Origin: Phyllostachys edulis
Lineage: Eukaryota; Streptophyta; Magnoliopsida; Poales; Poaceae
DNA length: 64,000 nucleotides
Assembly (NCBI GenBank): GCA_036346405.1
Contig: CM070562.1
Span: 109,506,999-109,570,998 of the forward strand
Reading direction: 5' to 3'
Shown: positions 45,013 through 57,481 of the stretch, in pieces
Layout of the letters: every line of letters begins with the position of its first letter
Numbering within the stretch: the first letter of the stretch is position 1
The notes under the pieces: generated by a model
What the model saw: only the letters and a program-made list of their open reading frames with translations
Told to the model about the DNA's origin: nothing
The model's database searches: none
Program-made: the position numbers and the translations under genes

Positions 45013-46399
45013 ATGGAGCTGGAGCTTGGGCTGGCACCACCGAACACCCATCGTCTCGTCGAGCACCTTGACGAGCTCAGCAGCACGGCGGCTTCCACCT
45101 GCGGGAAGAGAGGATTCAGGGAGGCGTTCCAGAAGACGGCGACTACCCTGCCGCTTTTCGACGATGGCAGCAATACCAGGTGAGTTGGGCATGCGCAATC
45201 TTGTTATTCGAGTTCGTGTCCATTCGTCTTGGTGGCTAAGCCAAACGTTTGCGTGTTTTGGTGGCCCGTACGTGTAGGAGGAAGAAGCCACTGGTCGGGT
45301 GGCCGCCGGTGAGCTCCGCGCGCAGGGCGTGCGGCGCCAACTACGTGAAGGTGAAGAAGGAAGGGATGGCCATCGGCAGGAAGGTGGACTTGTCTCTCCA
45401 TGCCTCCTACGACGAGCTCCTCGCCACGCTCGCCCGCATGTTCCCCGCCACCAACAACCAAGGTGTGTTCCATGTCCATGATGCCATGCATGATTTGATT
45501 AGAGAGGAAACGGTACAAGAATACAACTTATAGTCAACCAACTTAGTCTGATTCCCCGTTTGGTTACGTTGACACAGATGAGAAAGAAATTAGGAGCGAT
45601 GGTCATCACTGTCGCGGGCACCGCCATGTTGTTACCTATGAGGATGGGGATGGTGACTGGATGCTGGTTGGAGATGTGCCGTGGGAGTAAGTTCATTTCT
45701 TGTTTCAATTTAAAACTTAAGCCATGCATGTATATACGGAGTAAGATTGTCGGGATCGCGATACGAATCGTGAGATCGTACGATCTCACGGAGCTGAAAT
45801 GACACGGATCGGAATTTTATAGAATCATGATCCTGATCCTAAAGTTAGAATCGCATAGGATCGTTAGGATTGTTGCTCAAATCGGATAGGATCATAATCA
45901 TGACAACAAACTATATCGGCATATAAAATTTTATTTTACATGTTGCTAATTTAAGTTACAATAGTTTTATTTGCTTTGTTTTTGCGTTTACTCGTTGTTC
46001 TAAGGTAAAAAAATGTTACCATTAATATATTGAATTTTCAATGATTAGTTTACTAAAAATAATTAAAAGTTTAAAAACAAGCTTAATTGTATGTAAAATG
46101 AATAAGTGTGCCCACATTTATGTATAAAAAATTCGAAAAGTCTACTATATCTTTGCATGTATGAAAACATAATTATATATATACACACACACATACTTTT
46201 AACAATCTGATCAATCGTGATTCTTCCATCCTGTGATCTTAGATCCTGTCAGACAAAAAATGATCTAATCTAGGATCGCGATCCTGATAACCTTATACGG
46301 AGTACATTACAAACTTATGGATTAGTGAGTGACATCATACTGTTATTTTTTTGCAGTGATTTTGCACGATCCGTGAAACGTCTCAAGATAACGGGTTAA
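45013..46399 (+). CDS. IAA9: Aux/IAA auxin-response repressor (rice IAA9-like)
   Basis: Aux/IAA proteins bind ARF factors in the nucleus, recruit the TOPLESS corepressor, and are degraded when auxin glues them to TIR1/AFB receptors. Exons 45013-45179, 45278-45462, 45578-45686 and 46357-46399 join in frame through GT-AG introns to 167 residues plus TAA. Domain I is LELGL (residues 3-7, an LxLxL EAR motif), degron VGWPPV is at 62-67, PB1 domain III starts YVKVKKEGMAIGRKVDL (78 on), and domain IV has YEDGDGDWMLVGDVPW with the acidic OPCA patch, then RSVKRLKI, a basic nuclear-localisation-type end. All key motifs are intact, so it should work. The protein resembles the rice IAA9/IAA20 pair; adjacency to PCNA points to IAA9 (recall, not searched). 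It is slightly shorter than I recall for IAA9 (about 180). The exon 2 acceptor could be 3 bp later. Confidence 0.93.
45743..46295. mobile_element. hAT MITE in the last intron of the Aux/IAA gene
   Basis: The ends AAGATTGTCGGGATCGCGAT and the complement of TAAGGTTATCAGGATCGCGA are inverted. An exact duplication TACGGAGT flanks it (45735-45742, 46296-46303). The interior repeats GGATC/GATCC motifs near both ends. It makes up most of intron 3 (45687-46356) but leaves both splice sites untouched. Confidence 0.88.
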
Positions 46400-46634
46400 C
46401 TAAAAGGACGTAAGCGAGTGGATCAAGAGCAAGTGTGCAACTCCGTTTTGATTGCGCGTCATCTGAGAGTGGCTGCACTGTTGTACATGTTTTCAATCAG
46501 GATTTTAGGATGAAAGCATTTGGCGACAATACTAGTTTTTAGTAGGGCTATCCCTTGTCAGTTGGTTTTGAGAATGTTTTCTAGGAGATCTTCCTACGCA
46601 TTTGCACTACTTTATGTTCCAACTGATCTTGTAC
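46400..46634. other. 3' flank of the Aux/IAA gene
   Basis: Probably contains the 3' UTR, as no other gene is seen. No canonical AATAAA was relied on. Confidence 0.4.
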
Positions 46635-46636
46635 TA

Positions 46637-46890
46637 CTCTCTCCAGTTCATAAAAATAAGTCGTTTTGGACATCGAAACACTCTAAAATACAATTTTGAC
46701 CACTAATTATTATTATAATATATTTATAAAACCTAATAAAATTATAATATTGTGAAAGTACTTTTCGAGACAAATCTACACATGATTTTTATATATCTAA
46801 TCTAAATATTTAAAAAGACATCGATAGCCAAAGTTTTTAAGGTTTGACCGCACGTATTCCAAAACAACTTACTTTGTGAACCGGATGGAG
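46637..46890. mobile_element. Stowaway MITE
   Basis: The left end CTCTCTCCAGTTCATAAAAA and the right end TTTGTGAACCGGATGGAG are inverted repeats of the CTCCCTCCGTTY type. A TA dinucleotide flanks each side (46635-46636, 46891-46892). It is 254 bp, AT-rich and non-coding: a Tc1/mariner-derived MITE just 3' of the Aux/IAA gene. Confidence 0.88.
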
Positions 46891-46892
46891 TA

Positions 46893-47265
46893 TAATACTA
46901 GTGTTTTTCCTTTCTTTTCCTTTATCGCAGAACATGTAAACCCTATGCAAATTTTCTTCTTTTTTTGAAAAAAAAAGCTAATACAGTTTCAGTTGTCAAA
47001 CATGATGGATACCTAGGGGCCTATTTGGCATGGCTTATATATACTTTTAGCTTCTTAGTTAGAGTTGGTAGAGCCGTATCAAACGGGCTAACTCCACAAA
47101 TTTTTCAGAATTGGAGCAACCAGGAGTAGAGCAGACCCCTAGTATAATTTTTGGGAGCAGGTGAAACCTTGCTCTAAGTGGGGAGCTGTGGACTAACAAA
47201 GGAAAATACCCCTGGCAGTTGAGAGAAATTACCCGCAAAATGTCCCTCATTCCGTACACATCCAT
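46893..47265. other. MITE-like sequence, boundaries unclear
   Basis: Starts of the type GGGGCCTATTTGGCATGGCT near 47016, and internal inverted phrases (AGAGTTGGTAGAGC / GGAGCAACCAGGAGTAGAGC), suggest another MITE up to about 47220. I could not match the ends. Confidence 0.3.
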
Positions 47266-49440
47266 TCCTCAATCTCTTTCAAGTTCTGTTGTGCTAATTA
47301 AGGTTCCTTGTGAGATAATTTAGAAAAACTATTTAAAAATGTGCCAAATTTTGGAAAAATCAAATTCTGGCAGCATGTTGGTAAAAGATGAGAAAAAACA
47401 ATAGTGTAAGGACCCGACCTGGGAGATCTCCCAGGGCCACCCGGAGGGCCTCTAGGACCACCCAGAAGGACTCGAAGGTCCACCCGGAGGTCCCAGCCGC
47501 TGTGCACAATGAGCTAGTCCCTGGATCAGTAAGCTATCTCGCACAGACTTAACAGGTGGTGACATCACATCCATACAACAATCGATAGATGAAGCAGACA
47601 AATTAAATATTATTAACAAAGACCATATGGTCAAGCTTGTTTACAGAGGTGCCACGCAGGGCTAACAACAAAAAGAAAACCAGCAGCGGAAAACAGAACA
47701 TCACGCATAGGCCATTCGGCATGCCCACAGGCAATCGAGTGGAGGACGTCCCCTAGATCGCAAGGTCTTCAAAGAACTCCTCTTCATATAGCACTGAGCT
47801 CCCTGAATCACCCTCCTCTGCTGATCAAACAGAGGGCACAAGCCATGAGTACTTTGAATGTACTCAGTAAGCCGCAGGGAACAAGTATGCAAATAATATT
47901 TATGCAATGCTTGACAATGAGAGCTGTAAGGTTAGTTTGCAGAAAAGCAATATTGGACAGTGAATATCATAGATAGATTGCAAAGCTCAAGTTAAAAGAG
48001 CAATACATAAGTAACAGTTCTTTTGAATGAGGTCGTGAGCACCTGCTCACTCCCAGGACCACTCCCAAAGTCCGGGTTGCACCAACGACCAGGACCACTC
48101 CCACGACCAGGTCGCACCAACGACCAAGACATCCGCGGTACCAACCACGACCACCTAGGGCCACTCTAGAGCTCCCACGACCACCCTAGAGCACCAACCC
48201 TGGGGCACCCCGGACCACTCTAGAGCACCCAAAACCACCTTTTGAGATACACTACCCCTCGTGCGATTTCACCAGGCATTGTCCATAACCGGGGACACGG
48301 CTATTCGAATAGATTTACACTCTGCAGAGGTTGTACAACTTTACCCACAATTCACGACCTCTCTAGTTGGTTGGGTTCCCGTCGAAACCCCTGGACACTT
48401 CCGAAGGTGAGCAGTCTAGAGAGCGTGACAAGGCCTTTACAAAGTTCTGATCTGGCTCGGCTCTGCCGCTAAGGTTTCGCTTCTATTGGACTAACCACCC
48501 TCCGGGAGCCCCCTCTTGCGCCAAGTGTGAGCGTGTAACCCAGGCTCACTTCCACCACAACAGAACCAAACCATAACATTGATAATTAGTTGGCCCAGAC
48601 CACCCTATAAATTATCTTGTGGTTGCACGGTAGACCCGGATCAACGGAACACAAGGTTAAGTCCTTAGACCACTCAGGCGAGACAACCTCATCCCAATGT
48701 GCATATAGCACCCCCTTTACTGCACCATCACTCGCCCGAGTGAGAAAACAATTTGGGTTTTAACCCGGCCAAAAGACCACCCTGATCCTGGCACAACAAG
48801 TTTTACAATAGTGGCATCGCACCATGATCGACGCAACTGTGGCTAACCACCACAGTTGCTTAACAGTGGCAACTCACCACAATTTCATAGTTCAATTAGT
48901 CAAGTTTATCAACATTGATTCATGATTCTCGAGACCAGCGCAACTAAAGCAGGGCTAAGCATAAATACGCTCTCAAGTTGGTAATACCAATACAAGACCA
49001 TCTAAGAATACCCATTCTAAGGTGTCCAAGGGGAACATGTCAACATGTCGGCACAATTATTCAAGGAGGTGTATTGTCAAGTAGGGATTTAGCTATCGCC
49101 CAAACTATTTTTATACAAATAGCCATGCATGCTGATATAAAACAATTTACTTTTTGAAAGCTAGGTACAACATGATCAAAGGTCTGCGACTTCTTTCGTT
49201 GAAGAGGGGCGAGGCTTCGATAGAGGTCGCTGGATCCAGGTGCTCCTCCACGAAGTCGGAATCTACACGTTCGGAAAGAACCAAATAAGCAAACAACTTA
49301 AGCAAAGAACTAAAGAGAACTTAAACCAAAACCAGAAGGCAGGAGGTCCCAACTGAGAAGAGAGGTCCAATGAAAAGAGAGGTCCCAGCAAAAGAGGGTG
49401 GTCTTTGCAAAAGAACCAAACGGGTGGTCTTTGCAAAAAG

Positions 49441-49575
49441 ACCAAGAGGTGGTCATGATCAAGAGGTGATCATGACCGAGAGGGTGGTCTTTGTAAAAAG
49501 ACCAAAAGGTGGTCATGATCAAGAGGTGATCATGACCGAGAGGGTGGTCTTTGCAAAAAGACCAAAATGGTGGTC
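49441..49575 (+). repeat. 60-bp tandem repeat in the LTR
   Basis: Two nearly identical 60-bp units (49441-49500 and 49501-49560, differing at two positions) plus a partial third. The unit is rich in GGTGGTCATGATC and GAGGTGATCATGACC, which are partly palindromic. Confidence 0.9.
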
Positions 49576-49716
49576 AAGACGAGGAGGGAGGTCTTGACCC
49601 AGAAAAGGGAGGTCTTGACAAAAGAGGTCCAAGCAAATCAGGAAATAGAACAAGGAAACTCACCGGAACAAGGCGAGATGCTGGAGGTGGTCGCGAAAGA
49701 ACTCCGACGGAGACCG

Positions 49717-51090
49717 TGTTGGAAATATGCCCTAGAGGCAATCATAGAGATGATTGTATTTCATTATGTTCATAATATTGGATAATATGTTATCTTGTTC
49801 CTAGAATAATATTGTTAATATTTATTATCAAGTATGTGACTTGATTGTGAAACTCTATATTTCTGCGATGATTATTCTTAAATGTTCCCTAGTCGGAAAC
49901 ATATGAGGACACATATGAATAGACTAGCATATGTATTGGTTGATGACTATGTTTCACAGGTCATGGATATAGAGATATCGAACCAATAATATGAACACAT
50001 GTTAGAGAACATGGTGTTGGATAAGACCCACCTTGAGACACTATTGAGATTGTTATGATTCTATGTGTCATTAGTTGGTCTCAAGCAATGATGATATATA
50101 TAATCCTTAGACCTGATATCAGCATGGTTTCCTACATGTGTAACAAAGACTTTAGGGGTTGCCAAACGCCGTCAGAATCGGGTAGTTATAAAGGTAGCTT
50201 TCGGGTATGCTATGAAATATACAGAGTAATGTGACTGGTCGGGTATGGGATTTGCCCCTCCTAACATAACAGGAGAGATGTCTATGGGCCCCTCGTTGTG
50301 ATCGGATAAAGAAAGTGCATGGCCATGCCACTAGTGGTCGAAGTGTTCGACTACGTGAAGTTATCCGACACTCGATCGAGAAAGTATTGAACAGTCCATG
50401 GATGACACAACATCTCACCTAGAGTTCAACCAGACATCGTGAGGCAAAGGGAGAATACACGAGTAGGTCGTTTAGTTCGATCAGTTACGGACTAGTCGTA
50501 TAGAGATACGAGCTGGTCGTAGACTGGTCAAACGTAATCACAGAGTGGTCGTAACCTGGTCGTAATGAGTTACGAACTAGTCGTGACCAAATACAAACTG
50601 GTCGTATAGAGATAGGACCTGGTCGTAAGTGATAAGGACCTGATCGTAGATCATATTGCATTAAGGTTCGTCCGATATAATTTGTGTGTATTCGGGAATC
50701 GCTATGTTCTGCTAGGAACTGCTACGACTCGTGATCCGAAAGGGTTTCTAAGTCACAACCGATTACGCATGAACCTACAGGGTCACACACTTAACAGGTT
50801 CAACACCGGCGTTCGGTTGTTCCTTCCTTGGACGTGTGGATACCGTAGAGGCGCTACTGCGACTGTTGCGCTTGAGGACGATCCGCGATCTTCACAAGAA
50901 ACTGCGGAGGTTGCTGGAGGAAACGATCGACTCGCGAGGACGCTGGACGATCGACTACGACCACTACATCGGCGCGCTCCTCGTTGGATCAGGCTGCTCC
51001 AACCCTTCTTCCGCTGCTCGACGCGTCTGGTGGTAACGATCTGTGATCATCTACTTGCTTGGCTTCCATAAGATTCATGTTCCGGAAAAA
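49717..51090 (+). mobile_element. BARE/Angela/RIRE1-like Copia LTR nested in the Gypsy LTR
   Basis: It begins TGTTGGAAATATGCCCTAGA, the start I know from the Angela/BARE/RIRE1 Copia lineage of grasses. Later landmarks of those LTRs follow in order: GGATAAGACCCA, a TGGTTTCCTACA region, GTAGTTATAAAGGTA, a GTTCGTCCGATAT region, and GTGTGGATACCGTAGAGGCG near the end. A GTCGTA-rich repeat stretch lies at 50460-50650. The right end and TSD could not be fixed; about 51090 is an estimate from where the outer LTR's style resumes. No internal domain follows, so it is probably a solo LTR. Confidence 0.7.
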
Positions 51091-51904
51091 AATTTCGAGA
51101 GCGCTGCCAGAGGTGAAGTTCGGACTGCAAGAACAGCACAAATCATCGGATCGTCCAAGCTAGATCGGACGGCTTGTACTGAGCGCACTCGCGCGAAGAG
51201 AGAGAAAAAGGGATCGACGGCGGGGAGGCCAAAACGAGGGGAGGTCTGAACCCTCAGATCCAAACGAGGGGAGGTCTGGAATGGAGGTTTGGACCCTCGG
51301 ATCCAAACGAAGGGAGGTCTTGACGGTCAAGATGAACACAAGGGAGGTCTTGACGGTCAAGACGAAGAGAGGATCGGACGGGAGGAAGGTCTAGAAAGGA
51401 GGGATTCAACCCGAACTTGAACTTCGAAAATCAAGGATATTTGAAACACAAACCCGAGCTTGGAGCACCTCGGGGGTGGTCGTGACCCAAGGGGAGGTCA
51501 AAACCAAAGGATGGTCTGGACCAAAGAGAAGATTCAAACAAAAAGGAGGTCTAAGATAGAGAAGGAGGTCTTAGACCAGCAAAGAGGTCTAAGCCCCAAA
51601 GGGAAGTCTAGACTAAAGGGAAGTCCAAACAAAAGGCTCAAGGGGAGGTCAAGGGAGGTCCAGAGAGATCTGATCGAGCCGAGAGAGAGGAGAGCAAGAC
51701 CAGAACTCGAACGACTCCAAATAAACCAAACTTTTGCATTAGTTGAAGTTTGATTAATTCAAGTTAAACCCCCAAAATTTCCAAAATTTCCAAGTTAAGC
51801 TTGAGCCGACCAACAAAACCGAATGGTTATTTTTATTTTGAATTTTTTTTCAAAAACTTCTGAAAATTGGGATGTTACAAATAGTGTATGTTTCGATTTT
51901 GCAG

Positions 51905-53950
51905 TTTTCGTTATGAAAAATTATGATAGCTTTATTCTTGGTGATTACGGACTTTCACTGGAGGAAGTTGCATCTATAGAGAATGTCGCTGCCTCAAACC
52001 AACCGGAGTTATTACTGGAAAGGAAAGGAGGAGTCCTTCATCAGGCTCTGTGATAGCATCTTCGTTGGCGACCACCGAAGCAAAGAGGTCAAGGTCGACT
52101 ACATCGGGAGTCTAGGAGAATTTCGACAGGACAACCAAGGCAGACACACATGGAAATCAGGTACCATATGATGTTGGCAAAATTTATCATCGTGAATTGT
52201 CTGCAAAGTCTACAGGTGGAACATGGCACTTGCTTAGACATGCTACAAGATATAAGGCCAAGCAAGGATTGGTGATGAGGTAGACGCAACTGCAGTACAA
52301 CCCTGATAGTACGGTATGTAGCTGGGACTACAATCTTGAGGTAGTCTGTCAATCTCTTTGTCGTTTAATTACTAATGAGTATTTACTGTTAGGCTTTGGA
52401 GTAGTCTACTGCTTTCGAAACTTACATTAGGGCTGCGCATAATCCTAGATTTTGTATCGTTTCTAGACAGGCAACAACTAGGGATCTAGCAAAATACCAC
52501 AATGAACGCCGTGATAAATTAAATGATCTATTTAGTACATGCACATTTTCGGTGGCCCTCACCTCGGACGTATGGAGTGGTCAGGCTAGAGAGGATTATC
52601 TTAGTGTAGTTGCTTATTATGTTAATGACGACTAGTAATGGAGAAAATAATTATAGGTTTCAAAATCATTGATGTAGTACACACGCGTGAGAATATTGCG
52701 GACTGTATTATCAAAGTTGTGGAAGGCTTTGGTCTTACAAACAAAATATTCTCAATTACTTTAGACAATGTTGCTTCGAACTCTAAGGCCATGGATATTC
52801 TTACTCCATTGTTTAGTACATATGCCGATTTCTTCTTGCTACATCAGCGATGCGCTTGTTATATTATTAACCTTATAGTCAAATGCGGTTTGAAGAGATT
52901 GACTTTGTATATTAAAGCTTTTTGCAATGTGATATCTTACTTGAATAATTCTATTGTAAGAATAGCAGCATATAAGAACTTCTGCAGGGCAATGGGTGTA
53001 TGTCTAAGAAAGTTTGGTTTGGACATGCCGGTAAGATGAAACTCTACTTACTTGATGCTTAAGAGTCTTTTACCATATAAGAGCACTTTTTTGTTTTTAT
53101 TCAAACGCACTATCAGAGCACTGACGATACTGTACTATTGACTGAGCAATATTGATACGTTGCTGAGAAGATACTTCGGTTTTTAGAAAAAAATTATGAG
53201 TCCATTGTCGCTTTGTCCGCTGTCTATTATCCAACATCTCCCATTATTGTGCATATTATTTTACAGATTGCTAGTCAATTGAAAATGTATAAAAATAACA
53301 CAGTTTTACGATAGGCTATTGTTGCTATGAAAAGTAAATACCTTAAATATTGAAGAGAATTCTCTTTCCTATATGCATTTGCATTTATTTTAGATCCTAG
53401 AGCTAAAATTCAAGGATTTACTAATGTTCTTAATCTTCTTAGTGATGCTACTGGGCTAGACTATTCTAACTATTTTGCATATGTTCATTCTCGATTACAT
53501 GAGGTTTTTCAAAGGTATGAAAATAAGTTCCAGGGAGTCCGCTTGCAACGACCTCCACTAGCACCCACCTCAAGTAACAAGACAAATCTGTGGGACAAGA
53601 TCTGCGGTGTAGGCTCTTCCTCCAGGTCCAAGTCTTCTTCTTCTACAGCGGCACCTTCTCAACCAAGACCAACCTCTCACCCAAGGAGTGATGAACTATC
53701 CGTCTGCCTAGACAACGATACGGTCGATTTCAACTTAGAAGGTTTCAAAATTTTGAAATGGTGGCATAGCTATAAGTTAACATATCCCGTGCTATCCATA
53801 CTTGCACGTGATATGTTAACTATTCCTATCTCGACGGTTCCCTCCGAGTCTGCTTTCAGTCTTTCTAGAAGAATATTGGAGGAGAGAAAAACACATCTCA
53901 CGAGTGATATGGTGGAGATTTCTAACTTTGAAGGACTGTGTACAACCTGA
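51905..53950 (+). pseudogene. hAT-family transposase, defective (copy 2)
   Basis: The start is MKNYDSFILGDYGLSLEEVA after an intron acceptor. A BED-finger-like block (STGGTWHLLRHATRYKAKQG near 52215) follows in another frame. The main frame 52638-53039 has FSITLDNVASNSKAMDI and LHQRCACYIINLIVKCGLKR. Stops and shifts run from 53039 to 53540. The last frame (53543-53950) carries the C-terminal hATC dimerisation domain: KWWHSYKLTYPVLSILARDM, PISTVPSESAFSLSRRIL and EERKTHLTSDMVE. This domain is absent from copy 1. Multiple frameshifts and stops make it non-functional. Confidence 0.9.
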
Positions 53951-54030
53951 TTCACCAACACAATACTATGTAGAAAATCTAGAGTTGTCAGAGGTGATCG
54001 AAAATTTGTACATAGACAATAACATTTAGA

Positions 54031-55760
54031 AGAAGGATGTATGTAGAGTTATAGGTTATATCCTTCTATTTTGCCAAGGTTTTCTCATATTGAGTTTTTA
54101 CTTGGCAAATGTTTTAACGAGACAGACATTTGAATATTAATAAAACTCTTTATTACATTTTCAATATGTTTGTCTCGTTTTTTTACAATTTTCATGTGTA
54201 TTTCTAAATTATACATATTTTTTCTAATTTTTTGAATTTTTTTGGAATTCTTTAAAAAAAATTGGGGCCTAAACGAGCTATCCTGCCAAAGATACCAGAG
54301 TCTTATTACTTATTGGCCTTATTGGCAAGCCACTGGGTATCTTATGTCGTGGTTTACTGCTTGGCACCACTATGGCAGGGCAACTAGCGCCGCCGGTATA
54401 AGTAAAAAACACATGAGAAGGGAGTGATGGACGGCAAGTTGTTGCTGGTTTCCGTGGCCGGGGATGCCTCCGTCGGAATCGCGTCGCACCTCGCCGTCGC
54501 CGCAGTGCCGCACGAACGCACACCTCACTCAGCTCTCTTGTTCTTTGTAGCTGAGGTTTGTTGATGTTTTTCTCTGATCTAAGGATTTTTCTCTTGATTT
54601 CTTGCCCTCGAGATGGATTGGGAGGAGATAGAATTTCTTGATTTCTTGCCGTCTTCTCGGATCCAATTATTTCCCCTTGATTTCTTGCCTTTTGAGATGG
54701 ATCGAAATGAGATATTACTCCATTCCGCCCGGAACGGCCGGAATCAAGGCCGGTAAGGGATAGGACCTGCTGTGTGGTGTTTTGGATGGCGGTACGGGAA
54801 TAGAATTGATAAGTTTGAGCAAACCTATCCTCTAACCCTAGCTCTCCCGAAAGAACAATGTCACAATGGCCAGATTCGGGTTGGGGAAGAGACTAAAATG
54901 GCAGAATTGCATAAGCCCCAAAGGTTTTGTTACAAACAACTCTATTTTCAGCCTACTATACATATAAACAATGTTTTTATGATGTTTTTGCCAGAATGAA
55001 ATCCAAACAATGAAATTAGGAGCAGCACATTACTGCATTACTCAAGGTTTAGACCAAAATCATTTCCATAGTTCGTTTTCTGCAGTTCATCGCATATAGA
55101 TACTAACATACACATGGTTGATGGGTTCTTACTTTCAAGAGCTGTTTCTAAAATGGAAATGAGATATTCACAAGCTCCCAGCTTGGGAATGATCATCAGT
55201 TCCAGGACGAAACACGGAGATAAATCTGGTAAAAAAAAACTTAGCCAAGCCACAGGCCCACAATCCAGCTGAAAACTAACCAAGCTACAAAAAAGGCGTT
55301 GCGCTAGGAAAGATCGATTAACACTAACCCCTTTACATAGAGAACAAACGATATAGATGGATTACTAATACTGCTTCCTTAAAAACCTAAATGGCAACAA
55401 TCCTACATTACTATCAGGAAAAGCTGTTAGGAATTTTGGCTTGTTGCTTATGTTATCCTGCACCTCAAATTCATTGTTCATCAAGTTGACACCATAAATT
55501 ATTATCTCGATAAAGAATAAAACAATCGAATTAAACAAGCAAATAGCAACAGTAACATGCACAAGCACAAATCCACTAATCTAAAATTCATCACTGTAAA
55601 TCCATGGATTCACAAAGCAGTCACAGATGCAAGTAGCTGAAGCAGTCTGGCCTAAGAGATAATCATAACATCCTTTTTGCTTACGAACAATATTTAGTTA
55701 AGCAAACGATGGTTGAAAGACCAGGAAAAGCAGGCAACATAAGCATATCCTGGTAAGCCA
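54031..55760. other. intergenic between hAT copy 2 and PCNA
   Basis: A short GC-rich patch at 54420-54540 has a 45-codon frame (MDGKLLLVSVAGDASVGIAS..) with no family match. The rest is AT-rich. PCNA's 3' UTR and polyadenylation site should lie in roughly 55350-55760. No other gene seen. Confidence 0.4.
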
Positions 55761-57481
55761 TCATGATTTCATATCCTCGTCTTCTTCGATCTTGGGAGCC
55801 AGATAAAATCTAATGTAGCCCATCTCTCCGATCTTGTACTCAACCACCACTGGTAGTTCAGATGAAAGGCTGATAGTCACTTGGTCAGACAGTGGACTTG
55901 CCTTGGTGAAGGAGTTCATGTACCTCAGGGCAAAGGTTAATGACACTGGTTCTTGCATCTCTATGATAGTAGCTTGTTCTGGCTGCATTGACAAGGCATC
56001 CATTAGACTATTGCCAACAAGACAACATACCTATGATGATACATGTCCCTAAATTGATAATATGGAAACAGAAAGATAAAAAGGCAGAAGCACTAGTAAT
56101 ATGGAGTTTATGGAATGAAGTGAGAGCAAGAGCAAGCTTGATTCAAGCTAGTGTTATAGGTGCCAATTAAATAAACCAAATGAAGACAGAAGCAATGCTT
56201 TTTCACTTGTAAGTAGAGGAACAAAAAGTATAGATTGCAAACAGATTGTAGTATTGGAATAGATATCCTATCATGCATACCCTAACTGCACCAAGCTAGT
56301 AATATTGTAAACACAAAAGAAACATTGACAAGCAAAATAACGTCAACCTTAACTGCGTATTCTCTCTTTAGGGAACAACAGTAGGGCAGTACTATGTATA
56401 AACTGCAGAGTCCATCATTTGTAAACTATTTTTTACTACAAAAATATAGGCTGCATCCTTTGTTACAAGAATTAGCTAATTTGTCTTGCTTGAACAACCA
56501 ATAACAATAACTACTACGTACTACTAACTAGTAAGTAATCCACCCAACGGAGGAACCCTACATATTTGCTACAATAAAGATGTTAGTAAAACACAAGCAT
56601 CTCTGCTACTACACTTCCTAACTCCCTTTCTGTACTATATTGCAAAATTCACACTACAAATGCATAGGATAGGCCAAGATTCATGCTAATTCGAGGCAGT
56701 AACAGATTTAAGATACCTTGTCGACAGTCTTGTTCTGCCTGCAGACAATGTTTGCAGTCCCAATGTCTCCAGCAGTCGAGAACTTGACGCCCTCCTTGGT
56801 CACCGAGATGATAACTACAATGCGGAGTAGTAGTCGTCCAAGATGTAAGAACCAGGACCATCCCCAGGCAACATTAGCAATAAGCATACTGCAGGGGGGA
56901 AAGAGGCAGGAAATTCCACATACCAGTGTCTCCGATGCTGCTGAGATCCTTGCAGATCCTCGAAAACTCAGCAGACGGCATGCGGACAATGGCCTGGTAT
57001 TCGGAGTCAGGGATGCCGAGGTGCTCGCTGTCGATATCCATAAGCTTCATCTCAAAATCCGCAATCTTATCTTGATCTATTCATTCACAAGAAAACCCTG
57101 ACCACTACTGAGAGCTACCAAAAGCAACAAAGCAGAGAGGCGACAAACGATCGATCACTTACTGGGCGACTCGAACATGAAGGTGACGGTGTCCGAGCCG
57201 TCGTCGGCCTTGATGGTGATGATGTCGTCGTTACCGGCACAGCGGAGCATCTTGGCCATGTTGTTGAGGTTCATGCCCATGGAGAGGTTGCGGTCGCAGC
57301 GGTAGTGCTCGAACCCCTCGGAGCGGAGGAGCAGGGCGACGAGGGCAACGTGGCTGGAGTCCATGGCCTGCAGCGAGAACCCCGTGCCGGAGCAGTCGAA
57401 GTTGGCGTCGGTCACCAGCTCGCGGATCGCCTCCAGGACCTTCTTGAGGAGGCTCCCCTGCACCAGCCGCAGCTCCAACAT
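55761..57481 (-). CDS. PCNA: proliferating cell nuclear antigen (DNA sliding clamp)
   Basis: PCNA forms a homotrimeric ring around DNA in the nucleus that tethers DNA polymerase delta and many repair and cell-cycle proteins. Exons 57481-57163, 57076-56924, 56814-56717 and 55982-55761 join in frame through GT-AG introns to 263 residues plus TGA, close to the 261-264 residues usual in eukaryotes. The start is MLELRLVQGSLLKKVLEAIR. The central DNA-facing segment has HYRCDRNLSMGMNLNNMAKM, the interdomain connector reads LMDIDSEHLGIPDSEY, and Lys164 (in VTKEGVKF), the ubiquitin/SUMO site, is kept. The C-terminus FYLAPKIEEDEDMKS is the normal partner-binding tail. No disruption is seen. The large third intron (734 bp) shows no obvious insertion. 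It is transcribed towards the Aux/IAA gene, with the hAT nest between them. Confidence 0.98.

Larger units (their letters stand above)
47405..51879 (+). mobile_element. long Gypsy-type LTR (probably solo) with 5-bp TSD
   Basis: The element starts TGTAAGGACCCGACC and ends TTGGGATGTTACA, with an exact 5-bp duplication AATAG on both sides (47400-47404, 51880-51884). It contains no gag or pol. Without the nested LTR (49717-51090) it is about 3.1 kb. Its layout and a shared palindromic motif (complement of CTATTCGAATAGCC, near 48300) match the LTR at 25853-30149. Purine-rich AGGTC repeats dominate 49330-49640 and 51220-51680. A solo LTR made by LTR-LTR recombination is the simplest reading. Confidence 0.8.
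47266..54030 (+). mobile_element. hAT transposon copy 2, split by LTR insertions
   Basis: The left part (47266-47404) is collinear with the leader of hAT copies at 12390-12510 and 59080-59218 (shared TTCTGTTGTGC, GTGCCAAATTTTGGAAAA). It continues exactly at 51880 after a 4475-bp LTR, then through the intron acceptor TTTTGCAG and the transposase. The outer TIR and GC-rich subterminal block are missing on the left, and I could not identify the right terminal repeat beyond 54030. It is defective. Confidence 0.8.

Noticed and set aside
49441..49575. CRISPR-like spaced repeats
   Set aside because: The 60-bp units are contiguous with no unique spacers, lie in a plant LTR, and there are no cas genes.
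54427..54564. 45-codon GC-rich frame MDGKLLLVSVAGDASVG..
   Set aside because: Too short, no family match, no exon structure; could be chance.
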